A stretch of 64,000 nt of DNA from positions 2,363,501 through 2,427,500 of the forward strand of contig NC_056425.1 of the NCBI RefSeq assembly GCF_905147365.1. Reading direction: 5' to 3'. Source of the stretch: Aricia agestis. Taxonomy: Eukaryota > Arthropoda > Insecta > Lepidoptera > Lycaenidae. A program made the position numbers and the translations under genes. Positions 30,213 through 40,055 of this stretch are shown here, in pieces. Numbering within the stretch: position 1 is the first letter of the stretch; the number at the start of each line of letters is the position of its first letter. The notes beneath the pieces were generated by a model that saw only the letters and a program-made list of their open reading frames with translations, had not been told where the DNA came from and searched no databases.

Positions 30213-30673
30213 GCATGGTCTATAATAACATCTATTCATCGAAGGAAATTGTGCGGTCCCTAAAGCTAATGAAGTATACAGGAGCGAGAATACCTAAAAC
30301 CGATCTAAATACCCTGTATCTTGTCCACACACAAGAGGAGAAAGCAGCCCTCACTAATACAGGCTATGGATCGGGAACGGACTCTCGCGTCCTCACAATC
30401 CATGAAGCTCAGGGATTAACGAGTCCTTCGGTGATCATCATACAGACCAAGTCCCGAAAGCTGGCAATCCATGACAGCGTTTCTCATGCAGTTGTAGCTA
30501 TATCCCGGCACACTAACACCTGTGTCTATTACACTGACACTGATGGAGACGCTGTAGCAAGCTTCATAAAAAGAGCCACGGAGGTGTCAACCGAACGCAT
30601 AAAAGACTACAGCATAAAAATGGCTATAAAAGACAGGAACGATAAATTCCTAAGCCACACCCAGCTTGAGTGA
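30213..30673 (+). pseudogene. SF1 viral-type helicase, motifs V-VI (right part)
   Basis: Continues the helicase beyond the TTAA element, in a frame that agrees with the left part only if the 4-bp duplication upstream is discounted. Motif V LTIHEAQGLTSPSVI (about 30392-30436) and motif VI VAISRHTNTCVYYT (about 30494-30535, with the arginine that completes the ATP site) are intact. About 45 residues with no known domain follow, and the stop is at 30671-30673. No RNA polymerase domain follows, unlike a complete alphavirus-like replicase. ATG 30215 is an internal methionine, not a start. Confidence 0.85.
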
Positions 30674-31003
30674 CCCCTCTCCACCAAGCCAATGTCACAA
30701 CATCTAAAGGCAAAGGGTGGAGCAGCATAAAATCTAAGGAAATCGGGAAATGTCGGATCTACTGGCCGCCACACTGACTGGGACCACATCGTTCAAAACA
30801 TTAAATATTATTAGTAATTTATAAAACAATAAATATTTATTTATTATATGTATAAATTATAGTCTATCCTATTAAGTATATATATATTAAAATTTATAAT
30901 ATTAATTCAATTATCCTTGGTGCGGAAAATGTAAATAATAAAGTAACAAAAAAAGGATATGGTCGAACAGTCCATAGACGGCCCCAATTTCATTAAAAAA
31001 AAA
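30674..31003 (+). other. 3' trailer and poly(A) of the retrocopy
   Basis: About 320 nt, AT-rich from 30790, with AATAAA at 30828-30833 and 30937-30942, ending in a run of A from 30995. The second signal lies about 53 nt before the tail, rather far for a standard site. Confidence 0.65.
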
Positions 31004-31317
31004 AACCCCTTGGGGTTGGAATTTATCAAAATCCTTTCTTAGCGGATGCCTTCGTCATAACATCAAGCTGCATGCAAAATTTCAGCCCGATCCGTCCAGT
31101 GGTTTGGGCTGTGCGTTGATAGATCACTATGTCAATCAGTCAGTCACCTTTGAGTTTTATATATACAGATTTTTATTATAATATTATGATACACATATTT
31201 AATACACATCCATGACCCAACTTTCTGAAAACTTTTTTGTTCCGTCGGCGGGATTCGAACCCGCGACCCCCGGCTTGAGCTACCAACTCGCTCACCACTG
31301 AGCCACGGAGGTCGTCG

Positions 31318-31589
31318 AAATTCTTCTTATATATTAATCGTAAATTATTATGCACTTTTGCCTATGCTTTAGAGCCAGAGATAGATTTAGCTAGAGCTAG
31401 GCATAAAATAAATCTTCTACCTAGATTTACTAACCAAGCTGCAAAGCTTAGCTTGAATCAATTAATAGAGATGGGAAATATGTTGAAACGGTAGATAAAA
31501 CTTTACGTATTTTCATGTCCCAAAAATAATATTGTAGTAAAATTGCTTTTAGAAATATAAAACACGCACTTCCCCTGAACCTTAAAAAA
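31318..31589. other. Unassigned stretch
   Basis: No recognised gene or repeat. Confidence 0.35.
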
Positions 31590-31869
31590 TCTTATATCTT
31601 TAAACGATCACTTCTTGTATATGTCGTAGGATGATTTGATAAATCGAATTTTCGCGAAAATTCTAGGAAAACACGGATTTATCAAATCATCCTACGACAT
31701 ATACATAATATAATTGGAATCACGGAATCGGCTCCAACGATTTTCATGAAATTTTGTATATAATAGGAGGTTTCGGGGGCGATAAATCGATCTAGCTAGG
31801 AATCATTTTCAGAAAATGACATTCGTGTTTTATCGAATACCGAGCAAAGCTCGGTCAAATAGCTAGTAA
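31590..31869 (+). repeat. Family-D repeat (D1) split by a MITE
   Basis: TATATCTTTAAACGATCAC, then the MITE, then ATTGGAATCACGGAATCGGC, GGGGGCGATAAATCGATCTA and ACCGAGCAAAGCTCGGTCAA to CTAGTA. Other copies: 52341-52538 and 63197-63360. Confidence 0.85.
31620..31702. mobile_element. Foldback MITE (R1)
   Basis: TATGTCGTAGGATGATTTGA and its complement form the ends; the middle TTTTCGCGAAAATTCTAG is a partial version of R2 at 39101-39218. It falls in an AT run of family D. Confidence 0.85.
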
Positions 31870-31914
31870 TATTTAAACATCGAATAACTATACAAGGTCT
31901 GCTTGGCATATACA

Positions 31915-32118
31915 GGTTGTAACAAAACTAAGTGACCTGTGTAAATAGCAGCGCTTAAAGATCAATTTTTTTTCACTTTTGTATTGGCAAGCGCCCCAGC
32001 ATCACGAGTTTCCACATACAAAAGTGAAACAAATTTTTGGTCTTTTAGCGCTGCTACTTTCACAGTGAACTTTCTACAAGGAACACATGCACACCCTAAA
32101 GTGTTATCACCTAGTTTT
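31915..32118. mobile_element. Foldback MITE (I2)
   Basis: CAGCGCTTAAAGATC and TCTTTTAGCGCTGCTACTTT pair, as do TTTTCACTTTTGTATTGG and ACATACAAAAGTGAAA. Ends AACAAAACTAAGTGA / TCACCTAGTTTTGTT. Confidence 0.75.
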
Positions 32119-32201
32119 GTTACACCCTGTAGTTATAGGACAAATATTATATAGCAGACCTCGAAGTTATACGCTGCCTAAATATCTTTAGCATACACAG
32201 T

Positions 32202-32357
32202 ACACACGTTTTCCGTATGCGATTTTCGAATTCGTTTTCAGTATTCGGAATTGGGAATGGGTGGAATCAGTAGACGTTTCGCGCTTGAAAAAACGAACGT
32301 TTTCTCTAGTCTCACGGAATTCCGAATACGGAAATCGTATGCAGAAAACGTGTGTAT
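32202..32357. mobile_element. Foldback MITE (Z)
   Basis: ACACACGTTTTCCGTATGCG pairs with the right side around ATCGTATGCAGAAAACGTGT; GTATTCGGAATT pairs with GGAATTCCGAATAC. Confidence 0.7.
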
Positions 32358-32729
32358 GCGCCAGCCTAATAGTAAGGGGGTGATCACACAGACTATACAA
32401 CGTTTATCGTGTGTTTAAAGTATCTATTCGAAATTCAAATTTTTACTTCGGACAGGATTGGGCTGCATCGCGCGGCGTCGATTCCGCAATGTCTGTCATC
32501 AAATCAACGCCTTGTTTTAATCTTCTCTGCTTGCCCTTAAGTGTTAAACTAAAATCCTATTTATTTACAATATCACCTCACTATCGGATTTGAAGTCGGC
32601 TTGACCTAACTCGTACCGAATCGATTGTAAACTAAATTCGGTCGAGCTTAGCTCATGAACAATTTAGAATCGGGCCGAGTTCGCAAGATTCAATGAAACA
32701 AGTACCCCAGAGTGAAGACTAGTGCACAA
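32358..32729. other. Unassigned stretch
   Basis: No recognised gene or repeat. Confidence 0.35.
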
Positions 32730-33055
32730 TGATGCTCGGAATTGCGTTGCACCGAAATTCATCATTTTTTTACGGGATAAAAACTATTAAATAAAAAAAA
32801 ATAGGTATCATAAATACTCTTTTTAAACGTCGTACAAAGAACGAAGAAACTAAGATGCCTACCACCGGTTCGGGAACTAACCCGGCGAGAAGAATCGGCG
32901 CGGCGTAAGAAACTCGCAGAACTCACTAAGAAAATTGTATGTCCTTTCTCAGGATAATATAAAGTATCTTTATAATCATGGAAATAATTTAATCTAGAAA
33001 GGGTAGCAGACAAACACACATACACACTTTTGTGTTGCAAAAAAGAAATTATATT
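32730..33055 (-). repeat. Decayed family-A copy with an insert
   Basis: GGAATTGCGTTGCACCGAAA and ACGGGATAAAAACTATT are followed by a foreign piece of about 150 bp (32792-32938: CCTACCACCGGTTCGGGAAC, GGCGAGAAGAATCGG), then GTCCTTTCTCAGG and AGACAAACACAC. The insert resembles a common lepidopteran repeat with CACCGGTTCGG, whose class I cannot name. Confidence 0.6.
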
Positions 33056-33331
33056 GTGATGCCAAATTCATGGTTTAAATATATTATTATTATTTTAAAG
33101 AGACTCCATTTATAATAGCATATAACAGTATCGTTTTGGTATAAGAAAAATCTATATATCATAATTTCCAAATAAAAATTGACATTTCAATTTTGTAGCG
33201 TTATTACGCATCGTCGCGTCACGTTTTGTTTAGTCTGGTTTCAGTGTAAACTAGCCCTTAGATTGTACATCGATAATCCATTTTAATTCATTCGTGATTT
33301 TAAAGAGCAATTATATCCATGCTTCCATACT

Positions 33332-33393
33332 TATAGTACGGGTGACCTAGAACAAATTTTCAAAAAAAAATTGTTCTAGGGCTTCCGTACTAT
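33332..33393. mobile_element. Mini foldback (AA3)
   Basis: ATAGTACGGGTGACCTAGAA and TTCTAGGGCTTCCGTACTAT are inverted. The same ends bound the 550-bp element at 40297-40846, so this is an internally deleted copy. Confidence 0.75.
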
Positions 33394-33407
33394 TAATATT
33401 ATAATAT

Positions 33408-33622
33408 AATAATATTATAAATGCGAAAGTGTGTCTGTCTCTCTATCTGTCTGTTACCTCTTCATGCCCTAACTGCTAAACCGATTTTGCTGGGCATTGA
33501 TATACTTTGAGTCCCAGGAAAGGAAAACAGGATACTTTTCATACACATACATTTCAGGAAAAGTGTACAATTCCCGTGCGATAAACGGATTGTGACGCAA
33601 CGGAGTTCGGGCGACATCTTAT
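33408..33622 (+). repeat. Family-A repeat, full length
   Basis: AATATTATAAATGCGAAAGT, GTCTGTCTCTCTATCTGTCT, ACCGATTTTGCTGG, TTTGAGTCCCAGG, GCGATAAACGG and GCAACGGAGTTCGGGCGACA. Confidence 0.9.
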
Positions 33623-34010
33623 TTTTTAATATACGCTACATGTAAAATGATATACTACAGGAGTTATATTGTTTGTGTGTTTGTTTGAAAAATATTGCGG
33701 CACTGCTGCCAATACCAACTTTAATAATAAGTTCACACATACGACTTCGATCCCTAATTCATTGTATTAGAGTTGAAAATCGCTCGCCAGATAAAGCTCA
33801 TCTTTTTTCGCAACTTACATATAAGTTTGTTTAGACTTCATATTGAATGTTGATTTCTGCTCATCATTATATGCAATACGAGTATCAATGTTTTAATATT
33901 GAGATATTAAATACTGCCAGCGAAGGAAAATAAATCTTAATGATGGTATCACAAGGCTTAAAATGGAAAAACTAATTTGTCAATACAATACGTAACGAAT
34001 AACGATCTAA
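33623..34010. other. Unassigned AT-rich stretch
   Basis: No recognised gene or repeat. Confidence 0.35.
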
Positions 34011-34327
34011 TACGAATGGGCCGGCTCGACCGGAGAAATACCACGTTCTCACAGAAAACCGGCGTGAAACAGCGCTTGCGCTGTATTTCGCCGAGTGAGT
34101 GAGTTTACTGGAGGCCCAATCCCCTACCCTATTCCCTTCCCTACCCTCCCCTATTCCCTACCCTCCCCTATTCCCTTCCCTTCCCATCCTTACCTTCCCC
34201 TATTACCCTGTTCCCTCTTAAAAGGCCGGCAACGCACTTGCAGCTCTTCCGATGCTGCGAGTGTCCATGGGCGACGGAAGTTGCTTTCCATCAGGTGACC
34301 CGTTAGCTGGTTTGCCCCCTTATTTCA
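34011..34327 (+). repeat. Family-F repeat, 5' end missing
   Basis: Starts inside the unit at TACGAATGGGCCGGCTCG and runs to CCCCCTTATTTCAT. The pyrimidine tract is shorter than in the 19.1-kb copy. Confidence 0.9.
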
Positions 34328-34336
34328 TAAAAAAAA

Positions 34337-35019
34337 AGTATCTAAATATCAATACAAGTAGTATTTCTTTCATCGAAATAATATTATAGAGTCGTGTCCT
34401 TCGAATAAAAAACTATAACGGAAAACTTCCATGAAATGCATACTAAAGCAAATCGCACATATTTTGTCATCGATGCGTCGAATGCGCCGCATTGTGCGCT
34501 TTTATAATTTTGGACGTGGCGGTAATATCGTGGACGTCCGCGGTAAAACGACAACATAGGGAAGTAAAATGTATGGAATTATATGAAAACGCTTCCGTCG
34601 ACGATAACTTTCTAACGTGCACGTTAGAGGACATCACGACGTCTACACTCTTCAGAACCGCACAAAACGTCCGCGGTGCGTAAAATCAAAAGGGCGTTTA
34701 ACGCACCCGAACTGGAAGCCGACTTCCACGATAACGTGACGCTCATGCCCACGCCACGATGACGTGAAAAAGCGCACATTTTAGACTTGGTTGTATGAAA
34801 TGATGTGAAACCTCGCACATTCGTCCGCACCGTCCGGTCCGCGCCGCATTTCGTACGGCGCTGACATAGTTAGTGTGCGATCAGCTTTATAGGTTGCAAT
34901 TATTTTTTTCCCCCTTTTATGTGGTTGTCAATCTTAGGTCAAATAGGTACAATTTTCGCTTCGTACGTTTTTATACTTGAGCGGTCAAATGTAACTTATT
35001 GTATAGTAGTCGATATATT
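34337..35019. other. Stretch with a GC-richer core, unassigned
   Basis: Between about 34.47 and 34.87 kb the sequence is richer in CG dinucleotides (CGTCGAATGCGCCGCA, GACGTCCGCGGTAAAACG). Some words recur inverted, but no clean arms could be drawn. No gene. Confidence 0.4.
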
Positions 35020-35300
35020 GACGACCTCTGTGGCTCAGTGGTGAGCGCGTTGGTAGCTCAAGCCGGGGGTCGCGGGTTCGAGTCCCGCCGACGGAACAAA
35101 AAGTTTTCAAAGTTCCTGGGTCATGGATGTGTATTAAATATGTGTATCATATAATAAAAATCTTAAATATATGTATAGTATAAAAGTATTAAATATATTT
35201 CCGTTGTCTGGTACCTGTAACACAAGTCCTTCAGGTACTTACCACAGGACCAGACTGACGTGGTGTGAAGCGTCCATAGATATTATAAAAAAAAAAGATA
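35020..35300 (+). mobile_element. SINE-like element C2, intact reference copy
   Basis: tRNA-like head GACGACCTCTGTGGCTCAGT with B-box GGTTCGAGTCCC (35074-35085), then GCCGACGGAACAAAAAGTTT, an AT-rich middle, CCGTTGTCTGGTACCTGT and the end CGTCCATAGATATTAT. Polymerase III origin is inferred from the head. The head is not a free tRNA gene because it recurs with the same body six times. Confidence 0.88.
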
Positions 35301-35929
35301 TTATTATATTTCATACATATTTCAATGATTTTACATCTTTAAATACCAATCTATTGAAAATATCACTGACTTTTATCTATTAGCAATGCAACATTATTGA
35401 TATGGTGTTTGTCACAGATTTTAGAAGTAAGTATTTGTAAAGGCCATGCTCATACATGCATGCATGTCATTGAAACGACATTTAAAAGCCTTTTCAGCAG
35501 TGCACGCCAATAGGTTGATGATAATAATTATGATGATGTATATTTATGAATTTTAACCCTATTTTAGTACTTCATTTTTATGAAGGTTAACAGTTACTTA
35601 CTATCGGATTCGTGCATACACACGAGAATGCACGTGAGTCACGTTAGATCGGCCTGCGATCAGTCCATTGTATGTGGGCCCCTCAAATGGCGTGTAGTTT
35701 GGCACACGAAAAACTAACCTCAATTTATACAGAACTCCGTACTTTCTAGAGTTAATTACTCTCTAGAGAACTTCATCAAGGAACAGCAAATTAGCTTATT
35801 ACACAAATAGACCGACAGACAGCAAATCTTAAACTTGTGTTTAAATGTTATAATTAGCACGACAGCGATGTGCAAATACGAGTTTAGAACGTGAAGTTTA
35901 GTTCAGGTGTGTATTCGACATTAGTCTAC
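35301..35929. other. Unassigned stretch
   Basis: No recognised gene or repeat. Confidence 0.35.
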
Positions 35930-36178
35930 ACGGGGTGTAACACTAAGTGATATTAATACTCGAGGGGGACTGTGTCCCTTATGTAGAGTTCTCTGTAAAA
36001 GTAGCAGCGTTGAAACGGTATCTTTTTACTTTTGTATGGAAAAATTTAAGACGCTGCGCGCTGGGGCTTGCCCATACAAATCATTAAAAAAATGCACTTT
36101 CAGCGCTGCCACTTTCACAGTGAACTCTATACAAGGGACACATACACACCCTAAAGTATTATTACTTTGTTTTGTTTA
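35930..36178. mobile_element. Foldback MITE (I3)
   Basis: GGGGTGTAACACTAAGTGAT, AGTAGCAGCGTTGAAACG, then CTTTCAGCGCTGCCACTTTC and ACACACCCTAAAGTATTATT. Same family as 56450-56702. Confidence 0.75.
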
Positions 36179-36697
36179 TGTTTACAGTGAAACGGTGCAT
36201 GTTGGATAAACACAGGGAATATTGCGCAAATGTAGGAGCAGATAGCGTTACTAGCACTGCGGGGCTAAAATGGTCGCATTGAAGAATCTATTAATCATAA
36301 TATGATTCATTTTATTTTTAATCGCAAAATGCAAGTCTGCTTGCAATTCATTTATAGTAATTCGTACTAATTTGACATTTGTCAGTTTGACAGTTTTGAC
36401 AATTCATTTGCTGAATTGATTGAGAGGAATTGCTAAATGTGACTGTGGCTGTAAATGTTGTAAAGAAACTGACCAAAATCCGACATATTGCGCACGTCAT
36501 AATTATTATCAAGAATAATGAAAGAAACCTTGTCAAACGTAAAACAAAGGTTTTTGTTAACTGTCTATGCTGTTTTTTGCAATTATATAATAATTATTAT
36601 ATAATTGCAAAAAGAAACAGCCTGATTAGATTTTAAAATTGTAACAAAAAACAAACTCTTAAAAAAATACGGTCTGCTTGTAATGAAAAATTTATAC
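36179..36697. other. Unassigned stretch with one 40-bp palindrome
   Basis: A perfect AT palindrome, TTTTTGCAATTATATAA plus complement, lies at about 36574-36613. Otherwise nothing recognised. Confidence 0.45.
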
Positions 36698-36929
36698 GTG
36701 GGAGAGCCATGCTTCGGCACGAATGGGCCGGCTCGACCGGAGAAATACCACGTTCTCACAGAAAACCGGCGTGAAACAGCGCTTGCGCTGTGTTTCGCCG
36801 AGTGAGTGAGTTTACCGGAGGCCCAATCCCCTACCCTCCCCTATTCCCTTCCCTTCCCTACCCTCCCCTATTACCCTATTCCCTCTTAAAAGGCCGCACT
36901 TGCAGCTCTTCTGATGCTGCGAGTGTCCA
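36698..36929 (+). repeat. Family-F repeat, 3' truncated
   Basis: Starts TACGTGGGAGAGCCATGC and stops after GCTGCGAGTGTCC. The GGCCGGCAACG block is shortened to GGCCGCACTTG. Confidence 0.88.
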
Positions 36930-37316
36930 AAATAAGGGTGAAAATTCGTAATAGTATTCTATTGTTGCAAAGTTTTCATTCTGTATTATTCACGTGCAAC
37001 TCTAAAATAGAAGCGGATCGTTTGTATGAACGCAATGACCTGAAAAACTTGACGGTCGGCTTTTTTATGCTGGATCACGTTTGAGTGCGTCAAAGGCTGT
37101 CCGGCTTGCGTGTTCCAATTAGGAGTGTGGAAGCTTTGGGTTAACAGAAAAAAACTTAAACCTCAGCTTACAGGTTTTGCGTAAAGCCCTCCACATTGTG
37201 GTCTAAAGGTCACATTTCAACGTCCACACTAGTGAAAGAGCAGGGCGTCGATATAGCCTCCGTTTTAGGGTACAACATTGCAAAGGGAGGTGTCACATTT
37301 TTAAAGCAGTCATTCA
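36930..37316. other. Unassigned stretch
   Basis: No recognised gene or repeat. Confidence 0.35.
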
Positions 37317-37395
37317 GAAGCACAGGCAGCCCGACACCGAACGGCAAGTCTCGCAATTTAATGTGTATCTTCTTTTGTAGTAAATAAAGCTGTTT
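37317..37395 (+). repeat. Repeat KK1, shared with 57893-57963
   Basis: CACAGGCAGCCCGACACCG, CAATTTAATGTGTATCTTCT and TTGTAGTAAATAAAGCTG recur near 57.9 kb. Possibly the 3' end of a retroelement; class unknown. Confidence 0.5.
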
Positions 37396-37627
37396 TGAGT
37401 ATGTACGAATTTAAAATGTAGTTTTTGCATATGGACGCGCCACGTCCAAATTTTTGTTGAAGATCATGGTGATCTTAGGATGGCTTGATGGTTAAATTTT
37501 TATGGTTTTGTTTGAGAGTTTATTTATCGCACGGCGCGGTGTCGGATTTTTAGGTAGTGCCTTCACTGCCGGTCCGATTGTTTGATTTCGTAGGAAATAA
37601 AGTCATAAGAAATTTTAATGTTAATCC

Positions 37628-37848
37628 ATACTTATTAAAAATGCGAAAATGTGTCTGTCTGTCAGTTTGTGTATCTGTCTGTCTGTGTCTTCACGTCCAA
37701 ACCGCTGAACCGAATTTGATGATATTAGGAAGAGATTATTTAAGTCCCGCTCAAGAACATAGGCAGTATTTATCCCGGAAAAATGTACGGTTCACGCGAT
37801 AAACGAATTTGGTGCAACGGAATTGCGGGCGTTATCTTACTAGATGAC
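37628..37848 (+). repeat. Family-A repeat, full length
   Basis: AAAATGCGAAAATGTGTCTG, ACGTCCAAACCGCTGAACCG, TAAGTCCCGCTCAAGAAC, AATGTACGGTTCACGCG and GAATTGCGGGCGTTATCT. A second, inverted start (CTAGATGACGCCCGCAATTC) abuts its end. Confidence 0.88.
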
Positions 37849-38240
37849 GCCCGCAATTCCGTATGTTAAGACATATTTTAACATTTTCCTCCTAAATAAA
37901 ATGGAAGTGCGCAACCCATAAAATTAAATGTTTATTTACCTATCCGGGTTTTAATTATACACATACATTTTTATGGCACTTTAACTTTAGAACAATGTGC
38001 TTACAGCAATAAAAATTTTATGGAGGCAATTTATAATTTTTTTCTATTTTAATATTATTTTTATTCGCCCATAAAATGTCAATGATGGTTGGATTGTGGT
38101 CGGCGTAGACGAGCGACAAAATATTGTATCCAATCAATGCTTTAATAATATTATGCTACTTTTATCTATGTCATATTTACTTATATCTTGGTCACATCGG
38201 TTTGTTCATTTCATAAAATGCTCGAGTAAAAATTATGAGC
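37849..38240. other. Unassigned AT-rich stretch
   Basis: No recognised gene or repeat. Confidence 0.35.
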
Positions 38241-38388
38241 AAGATTCAGTTTCGGATTCCTTTTCGGATTTGGATATGGTTTCAGATTCGGTGTCGGTTT
38301 TATAATTGGATTCGAATTTGGATACGATTTCAGATTTGGAATCCGGATTCGGATACGGTTTCGGTTTCAGTTTTACTTCGGTTTCGTT
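38240..38388 (+). repeat. Degenerate hexamer satellite
   Basis: Irregular repeats of TTCGGA/TTCGGT/TTTGGA words (ATTCAGTTTCGGATTCC, GGATTCGGATACGGTTTCGG). The period is about 6 bp with frequent changes. ORFs in three frames across it are artefacts. Confidence 0.75.
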
Positions 38389-38804
38389 GGCCTGCGATCA
38401 GTCTGGCAAGAACATAATTAATAATATTATATTAAGGCCACGTATTTTTACAAAAGCCGCATCTACATGTCGCGATATCCAGTCTGCGCTGAACCTCACT
38501 TTTATGGGTGATAAAGGTATAATTTGTTTTTGCGCGGCGTTTTTGGCGGGGAATCCATCTTTATTAATACGAAGTTGACAGGAGCCTGGCGGATCTCGTA
38601 TCAATGTAGCTATAAAATAACGCCGTTTAATATCGTATGAGGTTCGATTGCGATACCCTGATTCCGCTTTTTAACAATATGACTCCTACGTACCTATATA
38701 ATATTTCCAGAACTATTTCATAGGACGGGCCTTGGCTGATATGGATTATGGCCATTATCAGATATAAGTATTTACTTTAAAAGTCCCTAGTTATGTTTAT
38801 AGCA
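38389..38804. other. Unassigned stretch
   Basis: No recognised gene or repeat. Confidence 0.35.
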
Positions 38805-39080
38805 TAACTAGCTGTCCCGGTAAACGTTGCTTCGCCATAATATAGTGTACCTATTTCGCCCATATTATTTTATTGAAGTGACTAAATAAGTATGTTACCA
38901 TAGCAACGTCCATCGCTATCCCGTCGCACAAACAATGGTCGCCGTCAGTCTCGAGATGTAATAATTTACTATTATTTATTCAACAAATGCACTTATCAAT
39001 ATAAAAAGTAGCCAGTAGCCGATTCTCAGACCCACTGAATATGCATATCAAATTTGGTAAAAATCAGTACGCTATCTAAC
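38805..39080. repeat. Repeat JJ1
   Basis: ACTAGCTGTCCCGGTAAACG, GCAACGTCCATCGCTATCCC, ACAATGGTCGCCGTCAGTC and AACAAATGCACTTATCAATA recur inverted at 55616-55900. A third, shorter relative is at 56715-56880. Confidence 0.8.
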
Positions 39081-39100
39081 ATTGTGACACGAGTATTTTA

Positions 39101-39218
39101 TATATGTCGTAGGATGATTTGATAAATCCGTGTTTTCGCGAAATCCCTAGAAGTTTCGCGAAAATTCTAGGGATTTCGCGAAAACACGGATTTATCAAAT
39201 CATCCTACGACATATATA
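39101..39218. mobile_element. Foldback MITE (R2), 50-bp perfect arms
   Basis: Ends TATATGTCGTAGGATGATTT; the arms extend through ACACGG/CCGTGT and TTTCGCGAAATCCCTAG with perfect complementarity, leaving a centre of under 20 nt. R1 at 31.6 kb is a relative. Confidence 0.92.
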
Positions 39219-39736
39219 AGATGAAATATTTTAATTACTTATGTAATTTTTATATGTGTTACGAAAGCAACGTCTTATTAAATGCCAAAAAGATCAGCAA
39301 ATTTCATAAAACCGTAAAAGACATTGATAACGCGACGTAAAATGATTAATTTTCATCAAGTCCTTATGACGAGAATATTTGCTCTTTCAGCAATTCCTTT
39401 AATTAGTAAATTAACACGATTTAATCCTTTCGTTGAATACGGAAATAGCAACACTTTTCATCAGGTGATTAAATACTAATTAATTAGATGCTATGATTAG
39501 TAAATGCGACTATTATTAAACTGTAATCATCAAGATACGAATTATGAAATTCGTTGTAATATTTTACTATATTTTGTCAGTTCGTCTACTCGTCTGTAAT
39601 CTCTTTACGCTTTATAGCAATGTTTGCCGACTCAACTGCTAAATAGCACTTATTTACATCTAAATTTTATACTACTTAAAGTAAAAACGTATTAGATACA
39701 CAATACAATATAATTTTGATCTAAAATGAAATATAG
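39219..39736. other. Unassigned AT-rich stretch
   Basis: No recognised gene or repeat. Confidence 0.35.
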
Positions 39737-40055
39737 TTTTTAACCGACTTCAAAAAAAGGAGGTTAGCAATTCGACGCATAATATGTATACATAATATTT
39801 CCAGAACTGTCCAGTTTTTGTATATGTTAATCTATAGCTTCTGAACAAATGTGCTAAATTTCAAAAGTGTATTTTATATGTGTGTATATTTTTATGTTTG
39901 TGCACTGTTCTCTGGAACTACAAGTCCGATTTAAGTGATTTTTTTGTTGTACTAGGTATTATTCAACGGAATACTGCAAGTTTCATCAAAATCGGTCAGT
40001 AGTTTTTGAGATAGGATTTTAATTCTTAATTACGTACAATTTGAAGTCGGTTTTA
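39737..40055 (+). mobile_element. N-family element (N1), 320 bp
   Basis: TTTTAACCGACTTCAAAAAA at the left and TTTGAAGTCGGTTTT at the right are inverted. The interior has AAGTCCGATTTAAGTGATTT and TCATCAAAATCGGTCAGTAG. Known to me as a frequent lepidopteran unit, class uncertain. Confidence 0.8.

Larger units (their letters stand above)
25091..31003 (+). mobile_element. Retroposed virus-like helicase sequence
   Basis: The insert has a 14-bp target duplication, a poly(A) tail (30995 onward, 9-11 A) and AATAAA at 30828 and 30937, the marks of an RNA copied in by LINE-type machinery. Without the 3.44-kb TTAA element and its 4-bp duplication it is about 2.47 kb: a leader of 105 nt, about 690 codons of broken coding sequence and a trailer of about 330 nt. 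It is therefore a retrocopy of a polyadenylated RNA whose coding part resembles a positive-strand RNA virus helicase. Either a viral RNA or the mRNA of an already endogenous copy could be the source. Confidence 0.85.
25007..31166 (+). repeat. Family-B repeat (B1), split by the helicase retrocopy
   Basis: The left part (25007-25090: ACGAGCTTTTGCCCGCGGCT to AACCCCTTGGGGTT) and the right part (31004-31166: AACCCCTTGGGGTTGGAATT to CACCTTTGAGTTTTATATAT) are contiguous in the intact copies at 50433-50905. The break is the target site of the retroposed helicase. Confidence 0.9.
24877..31317 (-). mobile_element. SINE-like element C1, interrupted by 6.2 kb
   Basis: The tail half (24877-25006: CTATGGATGCTTCACACCAC, CAGTCTGGCCCCATGG, CAGACAACGGAAATATATTT) and the tRNA-like head half (31167-31317: ATACACATATTTAATACACA, GGATTCGAACCCGCGACCCC) are the two parts of one minus-strand family-C copy. 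Aligned to the intact copy at 35020-35300, the break falls in the AT-rich middle. All sequence between is later insertion. Confidence 0.85.

Noticed and set aside
26133..30673. Helicase as a spliced working gene with the TTAA element as an intron
   Set aside because: The insertion is bounded by TTAA and inverted ends, not by splice sites, and the frames do not agree across it.
30215..30673. A separate 152-residue gene starting at ATG 30215
   Set aside because: It holds helicase motifs V and VI only and is the downstream half of the broken gene.
35020..35095. Possible tRNA gene
   Set aside because: The same head is attached to the same body in six places, so it is a SINE head. The cloverleaf also looks incomplete.
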